A program made the translations under genes and the position numbers. This document shows, piece after piece, positions 44,963 through 56,185 of a stretch of DNA of 64,000 bases. Positions within the stretch are counted from its first letter, which is position 1. Each line of letters opens with the position of its first letter. Below the pieces are notes generated by a model. That model was not told the origin of the DNA and did not search any database. It was given only the letters and a program-made list of their open reading frames with translations. The DNA comes from Salvia splendens (Eukaryota > Streptophyta > Magnoliopsida > Lamiales > Lamiaceae), in assembly GCF_004379255.2 (NCBI RefSeq), contig NC_056047.1, positions 32,068,293 to 32,132,292 on the forward strand, written 5' to 3'.

Positions 44963-47616
44963 TGTCACGCCCGCATTTCCTAAGGATAGGAAGTACGGTG
45001 GACCGCGACTAGGGGAGGAACAAAGAAGCGGGGAAGAAAGGGGAGAACAAGATTATTTGACCCAAAAACATTTATTAAAAGAAGTTCACTTCAAAACATT
45101 GTACTAAGGTTAAAGTAAACAGAGTTTAAATAAAAACATTGTATCGGATTACAAAGCAGCGGAAAAGACCAAGAGACAAATGATGCCGGGTATGGCGACA
45201 CGACACCATCCAAAAGATAAAGTAAAACACTGATTTGGCTTTCACTGCTCAACATCCGTCATCCCCATCGCCGCTCAACCTGCACATTAAGAAAACAACA
45301 TGCAGGGCTGAGTACTTGTTGCACTCAGTGGACACACGCCAAAAACATGGTTTGTCATGCCATAACAGTGTAACATTGGGGTTTTGAGTGTAATGAAAAT
45401 CGCCCAAGTACACAGAAATGTATTTCATAAACTCGACTGCGCAGTCATTTTCAGATATTGCCACCCTTATCCCCACCATCATACACTATCTGATCCAACG
45501 GTGACAAGGGGCGTGGCCACACCCCAGGTCATCTAGACCGGCCAACTTGCTCTCAGATGGCTCCCGGTCTCGTGTACACTAGCCTGAGGGTTCGCAGCCC
45601 AACAGACCCGAATTCGATTAATCATATGTGGTAAACCACTTCAGATAGGTTTCAAATCAAAACAGTTGGCAAGACAAGCAATTCACCTCCATAAACATTT
45701 CCGGAACGAAGTCCGTATTAAAGATAACCCACATAAAATAGTAGGGTAGAAAAGCCCACCTCGATTGCTTAGCTTTTAAAATAGTTCCCTTCAACCACAC
45801 TTTCATCGTAAAAGATCACCCTTTTTGAAAGATAAATAAATCATGATTAGAGTCAGGGTAGACGATGTTTAACGACAATGCATGATTCCTACTTGGATGA
45901 CTTCAACATCTAGCACGTTACACGTATACACACTTAACAACATCTCATAAGCCAATCACACAAAAACACACGCCCGAAAACACACCCCGCACGCACCCGA
46001 CACGCATACGACGTACCCAAAACGCGCACACGACACACACACAACACTCATACTCCTGGCATACCCTTACTGTGCAACGGCTCACTTGGCTCGGAAAAGG
46101 TTCGGAAAAAGCTCGGAAAAAGGATCGGCGTCTCGGCCTGGCTCGGTGTCTCGGCCGCCTGGCTCGGCACCTCGGCCGGCTGTCTCGGCCGCCTGGCTCG
46201 GTGTCTCGGCCGCCTGGCTCGGCACCTCGGCCGACCGTCTCGGCCGCCTGGCTCGGCACCTCGGCCGCCTGGTTCGGCACCTCGGCCGACCGTCTCGGCC
46301 GCCTGGCTCGGCACCTCGGCCGCCTGGCTCGGCACCTCGGCCGACCGTCTCGGCCGCCTGGCTCGGCACCTGTCTCGGCACATGGCTCGGCCCTGGCTCG
46401 GCACGGCTCGGCACCTGTCTCGGCACATGGCTCGGCACCTGGCTCGGCACTGGCTCGGCGTCTGTCTCGGCGTCTGGCTCGGCACTGGCTCGATCATGTG
46501 TACACCCGTTTTTCCCCAACCAACGATTCTCAAACCCTATACGACAACCACACCGCACATTCTACATCCCAAAACACACCCAAACACCTGGGATCAACCC
46601 TTCAACACTCTCCACCACACTGCCCTAGGCCGAACCCTAAAACTCTCGGCCAACACACACGAAACCCTCGAACCAAACGCTGATTCCTCCGAGCCATCTC
46701 TTGGCCAAACACACCCACAGACTTCACAAAAACGAAGCACTCAGACACACCCCCATTGCACACACATACATCACCCAGAACACACAACTCGCAGAACTGC
46801 GCAGTTTACTTGCGAAAATCATAATAAAATCATACGACCTCCAAAGAAGCTGAAATTTACTCACCACACCCAAGACACATCCAAGTTTATACAGTTAAAA
46901 TTTCGTATCAAAAGGAGATCTTTTGCTCAGTCGAAAAGGGGTCGGAACCCACTGTCAGTTATCACCGAAAACATGTTCAACACAAACACATAGCCACAAA
47001 TCCTATTCGACATCTAAACCATCCAAAAACGTCCTACATGCATGTTTTTCGAAATTATCATGAGTTAGGGTATCGGGTTACCTTTCCCGGATAGTTCAAC
47101 GTAATTCACACGCTTTACTTCTTCTTCCGACTCCGATTCACAACGAGAGTGCGTAACACCTTGAATAATCCACCATTCGATGAGAGGGAGTGAAAGAAAA
47201 AGATGAGAACCGAGAGGGAGAAAGGGGAGAAGCTTACCGATGAGAGAACCCTTCGAGAGAGATGAGAGATTGAGTGATGAGGGAGGGAGAGATTGAGAGA
47301 GAGTAGATAGCCACGGTTGTGAGGAGTGGGAGGAGGTTGAGAAATTAGTGGGAGAGGGGGGGGGGGGTTTCGAAAAAACAGAGGAAGAGGGAGAGGAAAA
47401 AAAGAATTTAGTTAATTAGGATTTTAATTCATGATTTATTAATTATCCCAATTATAAAATGCCTAGGTAAATTATATCCCATCCACAACAATAAAATAAA
47501 TCAATTAAGATTTTCCACACCATGTTTTAAACAAGAAAACACAAAAAGATCAACCATTAATTAAAAGAATAAAAATTCAAAAAAAAACATAAGCATATTT
47601 TTTTTCGGATGTTACA
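44963..47616 (-). mobile_element. Outer chromovirus 5' LTR (2654 bp)
   Basis: It runs from TGTAACATCC (47616) to GGGCGTGACA (44963) on the minus strand and includes GACTGCGCAGTC at 45435-45446. The GC-rich minisatellite is at about 46107-46497 and the CTGCGCAG module at about 46799-46940. It is complete and serves as reference for the split 3' LTR. Confidence 0.93.
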
Positions 47617-47621
47617 ATAAT

Positions 47622-48300
47622 ATTGACTTCCCGTCCAAACCAAAATTACGAGTATTATGGGACTTCCTCTTTAATCATTTCCCGTGATAAAGATCTAAAT
47701 ATCCATTAATTAATATCAAGTCTGCTATATGACGTTTATTAATTAATTTCTTTTTCTAAGAGTGGCTAGTTTACAAACTTTATTTATTATCTATGGATTA
47801 AATTCCAACTGGCCAGTTTTCTGAATAATAAAACCTTTTTCTAAACACCTCATGAGGATATTATCAAACTAGCTTCTCCCATCACACAATTCATTGCAAT
47901 AACAATACTAGCACCACTTAGATATTAATGATCACTACCCAATCTATCAGGATTCTTGGGCAACGAAATACCCTCACTATTTGATAGGTCAAAGTAGTTT
48001 TCAATTAATATTGTATGCTCAATGTTATGTCAACAAAGATTAAAAAACTACACTTACCTAGACCTCGTCTTTCAGAAAATAGCCAAGGAAAGACTTATCT
48101 CACTGTTTGATACGTCGTTCATTTCCTTAGGTAAGGAAACTTTCGGACTGACGTCGCAACCTTTCACGATAGGGCCTATCTGGGTCGTGAAAAATGTTTC
48201 TTTTCTACAAGAGCCGTGTGACGTCCCTAACCTGAGACATGCATCATTTTCCATTTCGACATATTTCTTTATTATAATTACATATTTATTCTTTGTTATA
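47622..48300 (-). mobile_element. Copia-like LTR or 3' region fragment, part 2
   Basis: Continuing from 26706 across the insertion, the minus strand reads a noncoding 3'-region-like sequence (GGACGGGAAGTCAATATTAT and on). A 94-codon frame at 48022-48306 on the plus strand has no recognisable family. The assignment rests on the promoter-like arrangement in part 1 only. Confidence 0.3.
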
Positions 48301-48326
48301 CAATAAATATTATATATATAGAGAGA

Positions 48327-48638
48327 GGTGCGTTGAAATGACAACACCTCTTAAAGTAACACCATATCACCATTCCTAGCCAATCATTTGTACACATGGA
48401 CGAATAATCAGCTACCATGTGGCAATCATAAAAAATGCTCAAGGGTAAATTTTCTCAGCCAGCAATATCCAATACACTATACAACAATTTTTCTCGGCCA
48501 GCAATATCCAATAAGCTAGACAGCAATCTATAGATTGTTGTCTAGCGTTTATACTATTGCTGTGTACCTTTTATAATATTACTGGATGCGTGGTGTCACA
48601 GTGTCACTTTAAGAGGTATTGTCATTTTAACACAAACC
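48327..48638. mobile_element. (TA)n-flanked TIR element 7, 312 bp, with CAGCAATATCCAATA repeats
   Basis: TIRs of about 37 bp start GGTGCGTTGAAATGACAAC and end GTTGTCATTTTAACACAAACC in near-inverted form, sharing ACTTTAAGAGGT. Inside, CCAGCAATATCCAATA occurs twice with shorter echoes (CAGCAATC, ACAACAATT). TA-rich tracts adjoin both ends. It is noncoding. Confidence 0.85.
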
Positions 48639-49152
48639 TATATATATTACATAAATATTAAAAAGGTATAAATGTGTGTATATATAAGTATGCGTACGTG
48701 TGTTAGTTTAAATTTAAGAGTAGTTATATGTAGTGATCTTCTATAATATTAATATAGGTATATTAATATAGGTGACTTCCTCTTCTTTTATTATTATACA
48801 TATTTTATGTATATATGGGGTACGCCCAATTTAGGAAACTTTTTAATTGGACAAAACTTTAGCCGCCATATTATTATAATAAAAATAAAAATAGGTGATG
48901 ATACGTGAGAGTTAATGGAGAAATAATGCATGTATTTTGATTAGGTGGACAAATTTGGATCCCATGAGTCCATGAGTAAGCTTTTTTTAGGACACTTCAT
49001 ATTTGAGAAAATAAGGAAAAGAGGAGGAAGGGAGACAGTATAGAATCTGAAAAAAAAATGATAATTACATAGTTTGAGCTTATGGAGTTAGGTATGTGTA
49101 TTATATTTTGATCACAATTACACACATCTCGTATATATATATATATATATAT
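48639..49152. other. AT-rich DNA and (TA)n, nothing recognised
   Basis: No repeat boundary or coding sequence stands out until the (TA)n at about 49133-49153, which borders the remnant of element 8. Confidence 0.5.
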
Positions 49153-49159
49153 AACCAAG

Positions 49160-49757
49160 TGATGGGGTACGAACTAAACCCTAATGGCAAGCCCAATAAT
49201 AGTGACGGCCCATCAGCCCAGAGCCCAAGAAAGAGTATCTGTTCGGCACCAAAGAGTTCGGCACGACCAAAGAGTTCGGACTCAGCCTACAGCTCGGTAA
49301 AAGCCGACCAGTCAAGCTCTCCTCTCAGATCGGCAAGAGCTGATCGGTAAAGTCCAGCAGTTCGGTCTCAGCATTCGACCGAACTAGGAGTTAGTGGACT
49401 CATGAAAGGCCTCCACGACCTCCGCTATACCCACGATCTATTTAGTGGTACGAAGCAGTTATTGAGCAGTTATTGCTCACCCACGATCTTGTTAGTGGGG
49501 CTGCAAACCACGACCTTAGTTCAATGTATAAATAGAACTTAGATCAGATAGAAAAGGGTTAAGCTCTCTAGAGATAAAATAGCATATAGCAAGTCTGTGT
49601 TGTAAGCTGTAATCCCAGATCAAGCAATACAATCTTGCCCTCCCTTCCTCCCGTGGACGTAGATTTACTTCAGTAAATCGAACCACGTAAATTCTTTGTG
49701 TCATAGTCTTCATTCTCTACCAGCATTCACTAACATCAGAAATTCGCGGATCCATCA
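49160..49757 (+). mobile_element. 5' LTR of the Tat-lineage element
   Basis: TGATGGGGTACG...GGATCCATCA, 598 bp. A TATA-like ATGTATAAATAGAAC lies at about 49524-49538. A primer site, TGGCGCCGTCTGTGGGAA, starts at 49759, one base after the LTR; I could not name the tRNA with certainty. Confidence 0.95.
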
Positions 49758-49833
49758 CTGGCGCCGTCTGTGGGAAGCAGAGAACAAAATTTGTGATAAA
49801 GCGAATTTTTGATCCATTTTTTCCACCCAAAAA

Positions 49834-51918
49834 ATGCATACCAGATCGCAGAGTACCCGTATTCCTGCCCGTGAGAACCAGGAGGAAGCCAATCCATCCC
49901 ACAGGTCTGGAAAACAGCCTAGGGATAAATCCACCACCAGTTCTCATGGCGAAGGAACAAGCCGCTCCAAAAATCGTCCCACTGAGTCTTCCCAGCAGCC
50001 CGATTTGAATGAGGCTGTCAAGCAGTTTTTGGAGGCGAAGCAGGAGGAATTCTTAACCTTCCTGCGAAGAAGCCAAAAGCAGCCGGAGACGAAAACGACG
50101 GATTCTCCTTCCCCCTCCGCACAAGAAAGTCACTACCGCAGTAGTGTCGCATCTCCCAGGAGAAAGAATCCTCGTCCCCCACATATTCCAGCTCCTCCTC
50201 GGTACCGGAATCACAGGAGAACTCAATCTCCTCCATACCGACGAGATATCGGATTCGCCGTGTACGGAGCACTGAAGACTCCGTTCTCGGACGACATCAC
50301 CCGAACTCCCCTACCACAGAACTACCGAACTCCGTCGATGACTTACGACGGGCTCGTGGACCCTCACGATTTCTTGGGGCGCTATCAATATAACATGGCG
50401 AACCAGGGTCTCAACGAGGTCCACATGTGCAAGCTGTTTCCCGAGCTGCTCATCGGGAACGCGAGAAGGTGGTTCGATAGCCTCCCCCAGGGCAGCATCA
50501 GATCTTACCGAGATCTAATGGATGCCTTCCACAGGAGGTTCTTTCAGAAAGCGGAAGCCCGAATCACTTCGGCTCAGCTGCTTTCCATTCGTCAAGGTCG
50601 CGACGAAAAAATTAGCGACTTTATGACAAGATTCCACAAGGAATGCCTGCAAGTAGACGATCTCAACGATCTGCTTGTCATCTCGGCATTCCAAAATGGA
50701 ATCCTGCCCGGAGCTCTCTACAGGAAGCTCGTTGAGTGCGGTCCGCAGACAGCTCAGGAAATGTGGGACATTGCGGACCAGTACTCCCGGGCCGATGAGG
50801 CAGACCGTCGCAAACGGTCGTTAGACAGCTCATCGTCCCGAGGAGACAGAAGGAAGCCCGATCATAGCGATCAGGGGCATCCTCGCCGGACTCCATTTGA
50901 AAGAATTCAAAGGGCTCCGGTGCAAGACAGATTGGGACCTCGTCTCAATCCCGAGAAGCCGCCCGCTCAGTTCGTACCGCTGAACAAGCCGAGAGCGGAA
51001 ATTTTCGAACTGCACTCTGACCTATTCGAAAAGCCAAAGCGGATGACGAAATCAGCCGCGCGCCGACCACAGGATAACTACTGCTCCTACCATCAAGACC
51101 ACGGTCACGATACTGAGGAGTGCAGAAACTTGGCTGCAGGTATCGATGTTCTTGTGAAGGCAGGGACATTGAAAAAATACCGAAGTAAGCAGCCAAAGAA
51201 GAATAAAAAGCAGAGTGGTGCGAACTGCGCTCCTCAGGATCCGAAAAGGCAGCCGGATCCCGAAGACGATGACGAGCCGCAATATGATGGAGTAATCCAG
51301 ACTATTGACGCGCTCCCTGCCGGGAAGACCAAGTCGTCCCTAAAGTCAGAACGCAGAGGCTCCAATCGAGAGGAGCCAACGCATAAAAGGCTGAAGCAGG
51401 ACGAAGTGATTACGTTCTCGGCTGCTGATCCCGTCCCGGCCATCTCTCCTCACCAAGACGCCATTGTCATCCAAGCCGGAGTGGCAAACAAACTGATCCA
51501 CAGGGTGTTTGTGGATACAGGAGCGTCGGTTAGCATTCTTTTTAAAGAGTGCTTCGACAAACTAGAAGTGGACCCAGCTCGGCTCAGTCCGGCTCCGCTT
51601 CCCCTGAAGAGCTTCACTCAGGAGGACACCCGCCCTGAAGGTATTATCAGCCTTCCGATCACGGTGGGGAAAGCGCCTACTAGCTCCAGTACGATGATTG
51701 AGTTTTTCGTGGTGAAAGCTCGGTCCCCGTACAACGTCATCCTGGGAAGAGACTGGCTCAACACAGTTCGGGCCGTTTGCTCCACCTATCACCTCACCAT
51801 CAAGATCCCTACTAAAGGAGGGATAGCGGTCATCCGAGGTGACCAAAAGAGAGCAAAGGAATGTCTGCAAATTGCGCTTAGAAGTGCCGAGCAGTCAGAT
51901 CGGCACCACCAAGCATAG
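49834..51918 (+). CDS. Gag-protease of the Tat-lineage element, ends in a TAG with leaky context
   Basis: The 694-residue product begins MHTRSQSTRIP. The Gag (retrotrans_gag) domain spans about residues 170-325 (FLGRYQYNMANQG, ARRWFDSLPQGSI, LSIRQGRDEKISDF). A Cys/His motif YCSYHQDHGHDTEEC starts near 415. The aspartic protease has VDTGASVSILF at about 560 and GRDWLNTVRAV near 640. The stop is TAG at 51916-51918, followed in frame by CAA TCA, fitting UAG-CARYYA, a known readthrough context. The frame then stays open through 51919-52314, so Pol may be made as a readthrough extension. Gag forms the particle and protease processes it. Confidence 0.93.
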   Translation: MHTRSQSTRIPARENQEEANPSHRSGKQPRDKSTTSSHGEGTSRSKNRPTESSQQPDLNEAVKQFLEAKQEEFLTFLRRSQKQPETKTTDSPSPSAQESHYRSSVASPRRKNPRPPHIPAPPRYRNHRRTQSPPYRRDIGFAVYGALKTPFSDDITRTPLPQNYRTPSMTYDGLVDPHDFLGRYQYNMANQGLNEVHMCKLFPELLIGNARRWFDSLPQGSIRSYRDLMDAFHRRFFQKAEARITSAQLLSIRQGRDEKISDFMTRFHKECLQVDDLNDLLVISAFQNGILPGALYRKLVECGPQTAQEMWDIADQYSRADEADRRKRSLDSSSSRGDRRKPDHSDQGHPRRTPFERIQRAPVQDRLGPRLNPEKPPAQFVPLNKPRAEIFELHSDLFEKPKRMTKSAARRPQDNYCSYHQDHGHDTEECRNLAAGIDVLVKAGTLKKYRSKQPKKNKKQSGANCAPQDPKRQPDPEDDDEPQYDGVIQTIDALPAGKTKSSLKSERRGSNREEPTHKRLKQDEVITFSAADPVPAISPHQDAIVIQAGVANKLIHRVFVDTGASVSILFKECFDKLEVDPARLSPAPLPLKSFTQEDTRPEGIISLPITVGKAPTSSSTMIEFFVVKARSPYNVILGRDWLNTVRAVCSTYHLTIKIPTKGGIAVIRGDQKRAKECLQIALRSAEQSDRHHQA

Positions 51919-54900
51919 CAATCACAGCAGCCGGAGTCAGAGGCGATGACCGAAGTCATACCGGAGCCGAACTCAATGACAGTTCAGCTGTACGAAGACG
52001 ATCCATCCAGAACGGTTAAGATCGGCTTCGCGGGAACGCCCCTACTTCGGGAAAAAACCATCCAGCTCCTCAAGGAGTATAAAGACGTCTTTGCATGGTC
52101 TCCGTTGGACATGACCGGAGTGCCCCCCGAGGTAATCACTCATCGGTTAAATATTGATCCTTCAGTCCGGCCGATAAAACAGAAGCAAAGACTCTTTGCG
52201 GCAGAACGAAGTCAAGTCATCCATGACGAAGTCCGTCAATTATTGAAGGCGGATGTGTTATTCGAAGTGAAGTATCCTTCGTGGGTGGCCAATCCTGTCA
52301 TGATCAAGAAAAAGTAAGGAGGATGGCGGATGTGCATAGATTTCACCGATCTAAATAAGCACTGTCCCAAAGATTGCTATCCCCTTCCGAACATAGATAA
52401 AAAAGTAGAAGCTTTGATAGGCTTTGAAATTTTTTGTTTTCTTGATCTGTACAAAGGATACCATCAAGTTTTAATGGATGAGATTGACGCTTCAAAAACG
52501 GCCTTCATTACTGATTTCGGCATTTTCGCTTATAAAAAGATGCCATTCGGTTTAAAGAATGCCGGAGCCACTTATCAAAGGATGGTAGACAAGCTTTTTC
52601 GGCACCTGATTGGAAAGGAGGTCGAAGTGTATGTTGACGATATAGTCGTCAAAAGCAAAAGCACTTCGGAGTACGAGCACAACCTCAAGTCCACTCTCAA
52701 CGTGCTCAAGAAAGCCAACCTCAAACTTAATCCCCAAAAGTGTACCTTTTTGGTAGATTCGGGAAAGTTTTTGGGTTGTTGGGTTTCAAAGGACGGACTC
52801 AAGGCAAACCCCTCAAAAGTTCAAGTCGTTCAGAACATGGCAATGCCGAAGTCCATACATGACGTGCAAAGGCTAACCGGATGTCTAGCCGCTCTGAATC
52901 GATTCCTTTCCCAAGCAGCCGAAAAGCAACTGCCGTTCTTCAAGGTGTTGAAAAAGGCACCAAAGTTCGAGTGGGGAGCCGAGCAGAAAAAGGCCTTTGA
53001 CGAGCTCAAAAGTTATCTAGCCGAGCTTCCTATTCTCTCTGCTCCAACCGAAGCCGAAGTAATATTCTTATACTTAGCGGCATCGGATCAAACCATCAGC
53101 GCGGTGCTTGTACGAGAAGAAGGCCTAAAGCAGCTTCCCATCTATTTTACAAGCCGAGCATTAAGAGGTCCAGAAACCAGGTATCAACCACTGGAAAAGA
53201 TTGCTCTGGCATTAGTAAATGCAGCAAGGAGACTGCGGCCATACTTCTATGCTCACAAGGTATGCGTCTTAACTGATCTGCCACTTCGGCAAGTGTTGAC
53301 CAAACCAGAAGCATCAGGCAGAATCGCCAAGTGGGCTATAGAGTTGGGAGAGCACACAATTGAATATCTACCTCGGAAAGCCATCAAGGGACAAGCCTTG
53401 GCAGATTTTCTTGCGGAAGCAAAGTTCGATCAAGCAATTCCTGTTATTGCCGAACAGAAGAATTCTGCCAATGCCGAACTAGCACAGCCCTTGGAATCCG
53501 AAGTAGAGCCGCCGGACTGCTGGAGCGGATTCGTAGATGGAGCTTCAAACAAGATGGGAAGTGGAGCTGGTATTTTACTTGTCGCTCCCGACGGACACGA
53601 GGTAACCTACTCACTTCGGTTCCTATTCCCCACTACTAATAATGAAGCCGAGTACGAAGCCCTCCTGGCCGGACTCCAGTTAGCGCAAAGTCTGCTCGTC
53701 AAATCTCTCAAAGTCCATTGTGATTCACAAGTCATAGTAAATCACATGTTGGGTACAAGTGAAGCTCGTGACGAGAGAATGAAGAAGTATTTGGACAAAG
53801 CGCAAAGCATCAGCCGAAGTTTCTCCTATTTTCGGATAATCCGCATTCCCAGAGCGGAAAATAGCCGAGCAGATACCTTAAGTAAGTTGGCCTCAGATCC
53901 GAACTCAAAGGCGGAAGAATTAATGCATCGAAGCATTGATGAAGCCGAGGTACATTCAGTATCCAGCTCGCCGAACTGGATGACGCCGATCTTGCAGTAT
54001 CTGGATCAAGGACAATTGCCCGAGGATAAGAGAGAAGCTCGGAAGATCACATGCCGAGCACTTCGGTACGAACTTCATGAAGGAGTCCTCTTTAGAAAGT
54101 CTTACCTCCAGCCGTTATTGCGGTGCGTAGGACCAGAAGAGACGGACTACATCCTCAGAGAAGTTCATGAAGGATCGTGCGGTAGCCACATCGGAGCCAG
54201 AGCTTTAGCTAAAAAAGTTCTGAGATGGGGATATTATTGGCCAACCATGGTACAAGAGGCAGTGCAGCTCGTCAAGAAGTGTACGAAGTGCCAAATTCAT
54301 GCAAATGTCCCAAGGATGCCGCAGACCGATCTATACACTATGCAAAGCCCTTGTCCTTTCATGCAATGGGGCATAGACATAGTGGGACCACTTCCTCAAG
54401 CTCCTCGGCAAATGAAATTCCTTATCGTTGCCGTGGACTACTTCACGAAGTGGGTGGAGGCTGAACCATTAGCTACGATAACGAGCTCAAAGGCATTGGA
54501 CTTCGTCTGGAAGAACATAGTGTGCCGATTTGGCATACCCCACATCCTCATCTCGGATAATGGGACTCAGTTCACCGACAAGACGTTCAAGAATTGGTGC
54601 CAAGAGCTGAACATTCAACAGCGGTTCACTTCGGTCTCCCATCCCCAAGCAAACGGACAAACGGAAGTAACGAACCGGATTCTGGTGAAAGGGTTAAAAG
54701 CTCGGTTAGAACAAGCCAAAGGGCAATGGGTAGAAAATCTCCCTCAAGTCCTATGGTCCTACCGAACTACACCCAAAACCTCCAACGGTGAAACTCCGTA
54801 TAGTCTGGTGTATGGCACTGAAGCCGTAATTCCGGTGGAGATCGGCGTACCCAGTCCCCGAACTCTAAATTTCTCCTCAGAAATGAATGACGACGGACTG

Positions 54901-55209
54901 AGAGCAGAACTAGATCTCGCCGAAGAAAGAAGAGAATTGGCGTGCATAAAAGCAGCCAAGTATAAGGAGCAAGTAGCCCGGTATTATAACCAAAGGGTGA
55001 AAAAGCTTCAATTTCAAGTGGGAGATCTCGTCTTGAGAAACAACGAAGTAAGCCGAGCAGAAAAGCTGGGCAAACTCGAACCCACATGGGAGGGTCCATA
55101 TCGGGTGTCAGAAGTCCTCGGCAAAGGGTCTTATAAATTGACTCACATGTCAGGAGAACAAGTACCCCGAACATGGCACGTCTCCAACCTCAAGAAGTTC
55201 CACTTGTAA
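51919..55209 (+). pseudogene. Pol of the Tat-lineage element (RT, RNase H, second RNase H, integrase) with one in-frame TAA
   Basis: Pol lies in the same frame as gag-pro. An ATG at 51946 opens a 123-codon stretch ending at TAA 52315-52317, in the RT fingers region (VMIKKK, stop, GGWRMC). The remaining 959 codons from 52330 are open. RT has YVDDIVV (about residue 101 of that stretch). A degenerate gypsy RNase H follows (about 235-365), then a second RNase H (FVDGASNKMGSGAGI, about 398-525), the mark of Tat elements. Integrase has its zinc region (about 611-655) and D683, D743, E779 (D,D35E). The TAA should block RT unless it too is read through, so I call this a pseudogene while noting everything else is intact. 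Confidence 0.88.
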
Positions 55210-55461
55210 GAGACAAAGTCCGGTCAGTCTGTCTTGTGTCTAGTTCGGTCATAGGGGTACATGTTTTTATTTGTTTGTTTTTTACTTGTACCTTTTACTT
55301 GTCGTTTTATAAAAAGTTTAAAGTTTTTTTTTCTTTCGTCTTTTTCATTTTTTTCCCTATGTGTTTTGTCTCTATGTGCTTGTCGTCTCTTACAAATGGT
55401 ACCAAGGTATATCGTTCTTTAAAGACTGATCCCCTTTTTAGATCGATTATTAAAGACTATT

Positions 55462-55850
55462 GTGAGTCCAAGCTTCTAAGGAGGATATAAGACCACAAGT
55501 CAGCTTAACAAGCAGTCCGTCTGAAACGAACTGCAATAAGCCAACGATTGTGAGTCCAAGCTTCCAAGGAGGATACAAGACCGCAATTCAGCTTAACAAG
55601 CACTTCGTCTGAAACGAACTGCAATAAGGGAAAGTCCGATCCACGCGATAAACCTCGCCGAATTAGGACGACCAAGTTCGGTCAAAGAAGTTTACCTCAT
55701 AAGACCGGGGACGACCATGTCTAGTCAAAGAGGTTTACTGCATAAGACCACTTCGGTTAAATGGGAAAGTCCGATCCACGCGATAAAACTCGCCGAATTA
55801 GGACAAGGGAAAGTTCGATCCCGGCGACAAAAATCGCCAAATTAGAACAC
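55462..55850 (+). repeat. 88-bp tandem duplication and 42-bp related units after pol
   Basis: GTGAGTCCAAGCTTCYAAGG starts at 55462 and again at 55550. GGGAAAGTCCGATCCACGCG starts near 55628 and 55763, with a degenerate copy at about 55806. This is part of the noncoding region between pol and the antisense genes. Confidence 0.85.
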
Positions 55851-55856
55851 AAACCA

Positions 55857-56051
55857 AGTCCGGTCAAAGATGTTTATTTCATCAGACCAAAGACGAGTCC
55901 GGTCAAAGATGTTTATTTCATCAGACCAAAGACGAGTCCGGTCAAAGATGTTTATTTCATCAGACCAAAGACGAGTCCGGTCAAAGATGTTTATTTCATC
56001 AGACCAAAGACGAGTCCGGTCAAAGAAGTTTACTTCATAAGATCGAGGACA
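55857..56051 (+). repeat. 39-bp tandem repeat, five copies
   Basis: Units start at 55857, 55896, 55935, 55974 and 56013 (AGTCCGGTCAAAGATGTTTA...). Degenerate versions begin near 55680. As 39 is a multiple of three, an open frame runs through it with a 13-residue period; I do not consider it coding. Tandem repeats between pol and LTR are common in Tat elements. Confidence 0.92.
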
Positions 56052-56185
56052 AGTACGATGAAATTTTTTCGCTAAGCTGTAAATACAGTGTTAGAAGCGA
56101 AAACAAAATTTCATTTTTCAAATCTTGTTCGGCATACAACTCAGCTACCCTACAAAATGGCGTTACGCTATTACAAAGGACTATT

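Larger units (their letters stand above)
26711..47616 (-). mobile_element. Outer chromovirus (Ty3/gypsy), minus strand, TSD ATAAT
   Basis: The element is bounded by TG...CA termini and duplicated ATAAT at 26706-26710 and 47617-47621. Its 5' LTR is 44963-47616 (2654 bp). Its 3' LTR is in two parts, 37362-39060 and 26711-27552 (2541 bp together), because a second element (27553-37356) inserted into it. The paired LTR segments differ at roughly 0.5-1% of positions by eye, apart from minisatellite length, so insertion was fairly recent. Without the inner element the length would be about 11.1 kb. Gag-pol is uninterrupted. Confidence 0.93.

Noticed and set aside
48022..48306. 94-codon frame as host gene
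   Set aside because: There is no recognisable family or splice context, and it lies in the presumed copia-like fragment next to repeats.
49096..49350. Small frames in the Tat LTRs (also 59366-59557, 49516-49713, 59723-59920)
   Set aside because: They are identical in both LTRs, cover promoter and R/U5 sequence, and have no domain features.
55857..56051. CRISPR-like regular repeat array (also 60635-60835 and 28674-29120)
   Set aside because: Units are directly adjacent with no unique spacers, and the surroundings are plant retrotransposons.
55761..56075. 104-codon frame with a 13-residue repeat
   Set aside because: It is only the 39-bp tandem repeat read in frame, with no start context or conserved domain.
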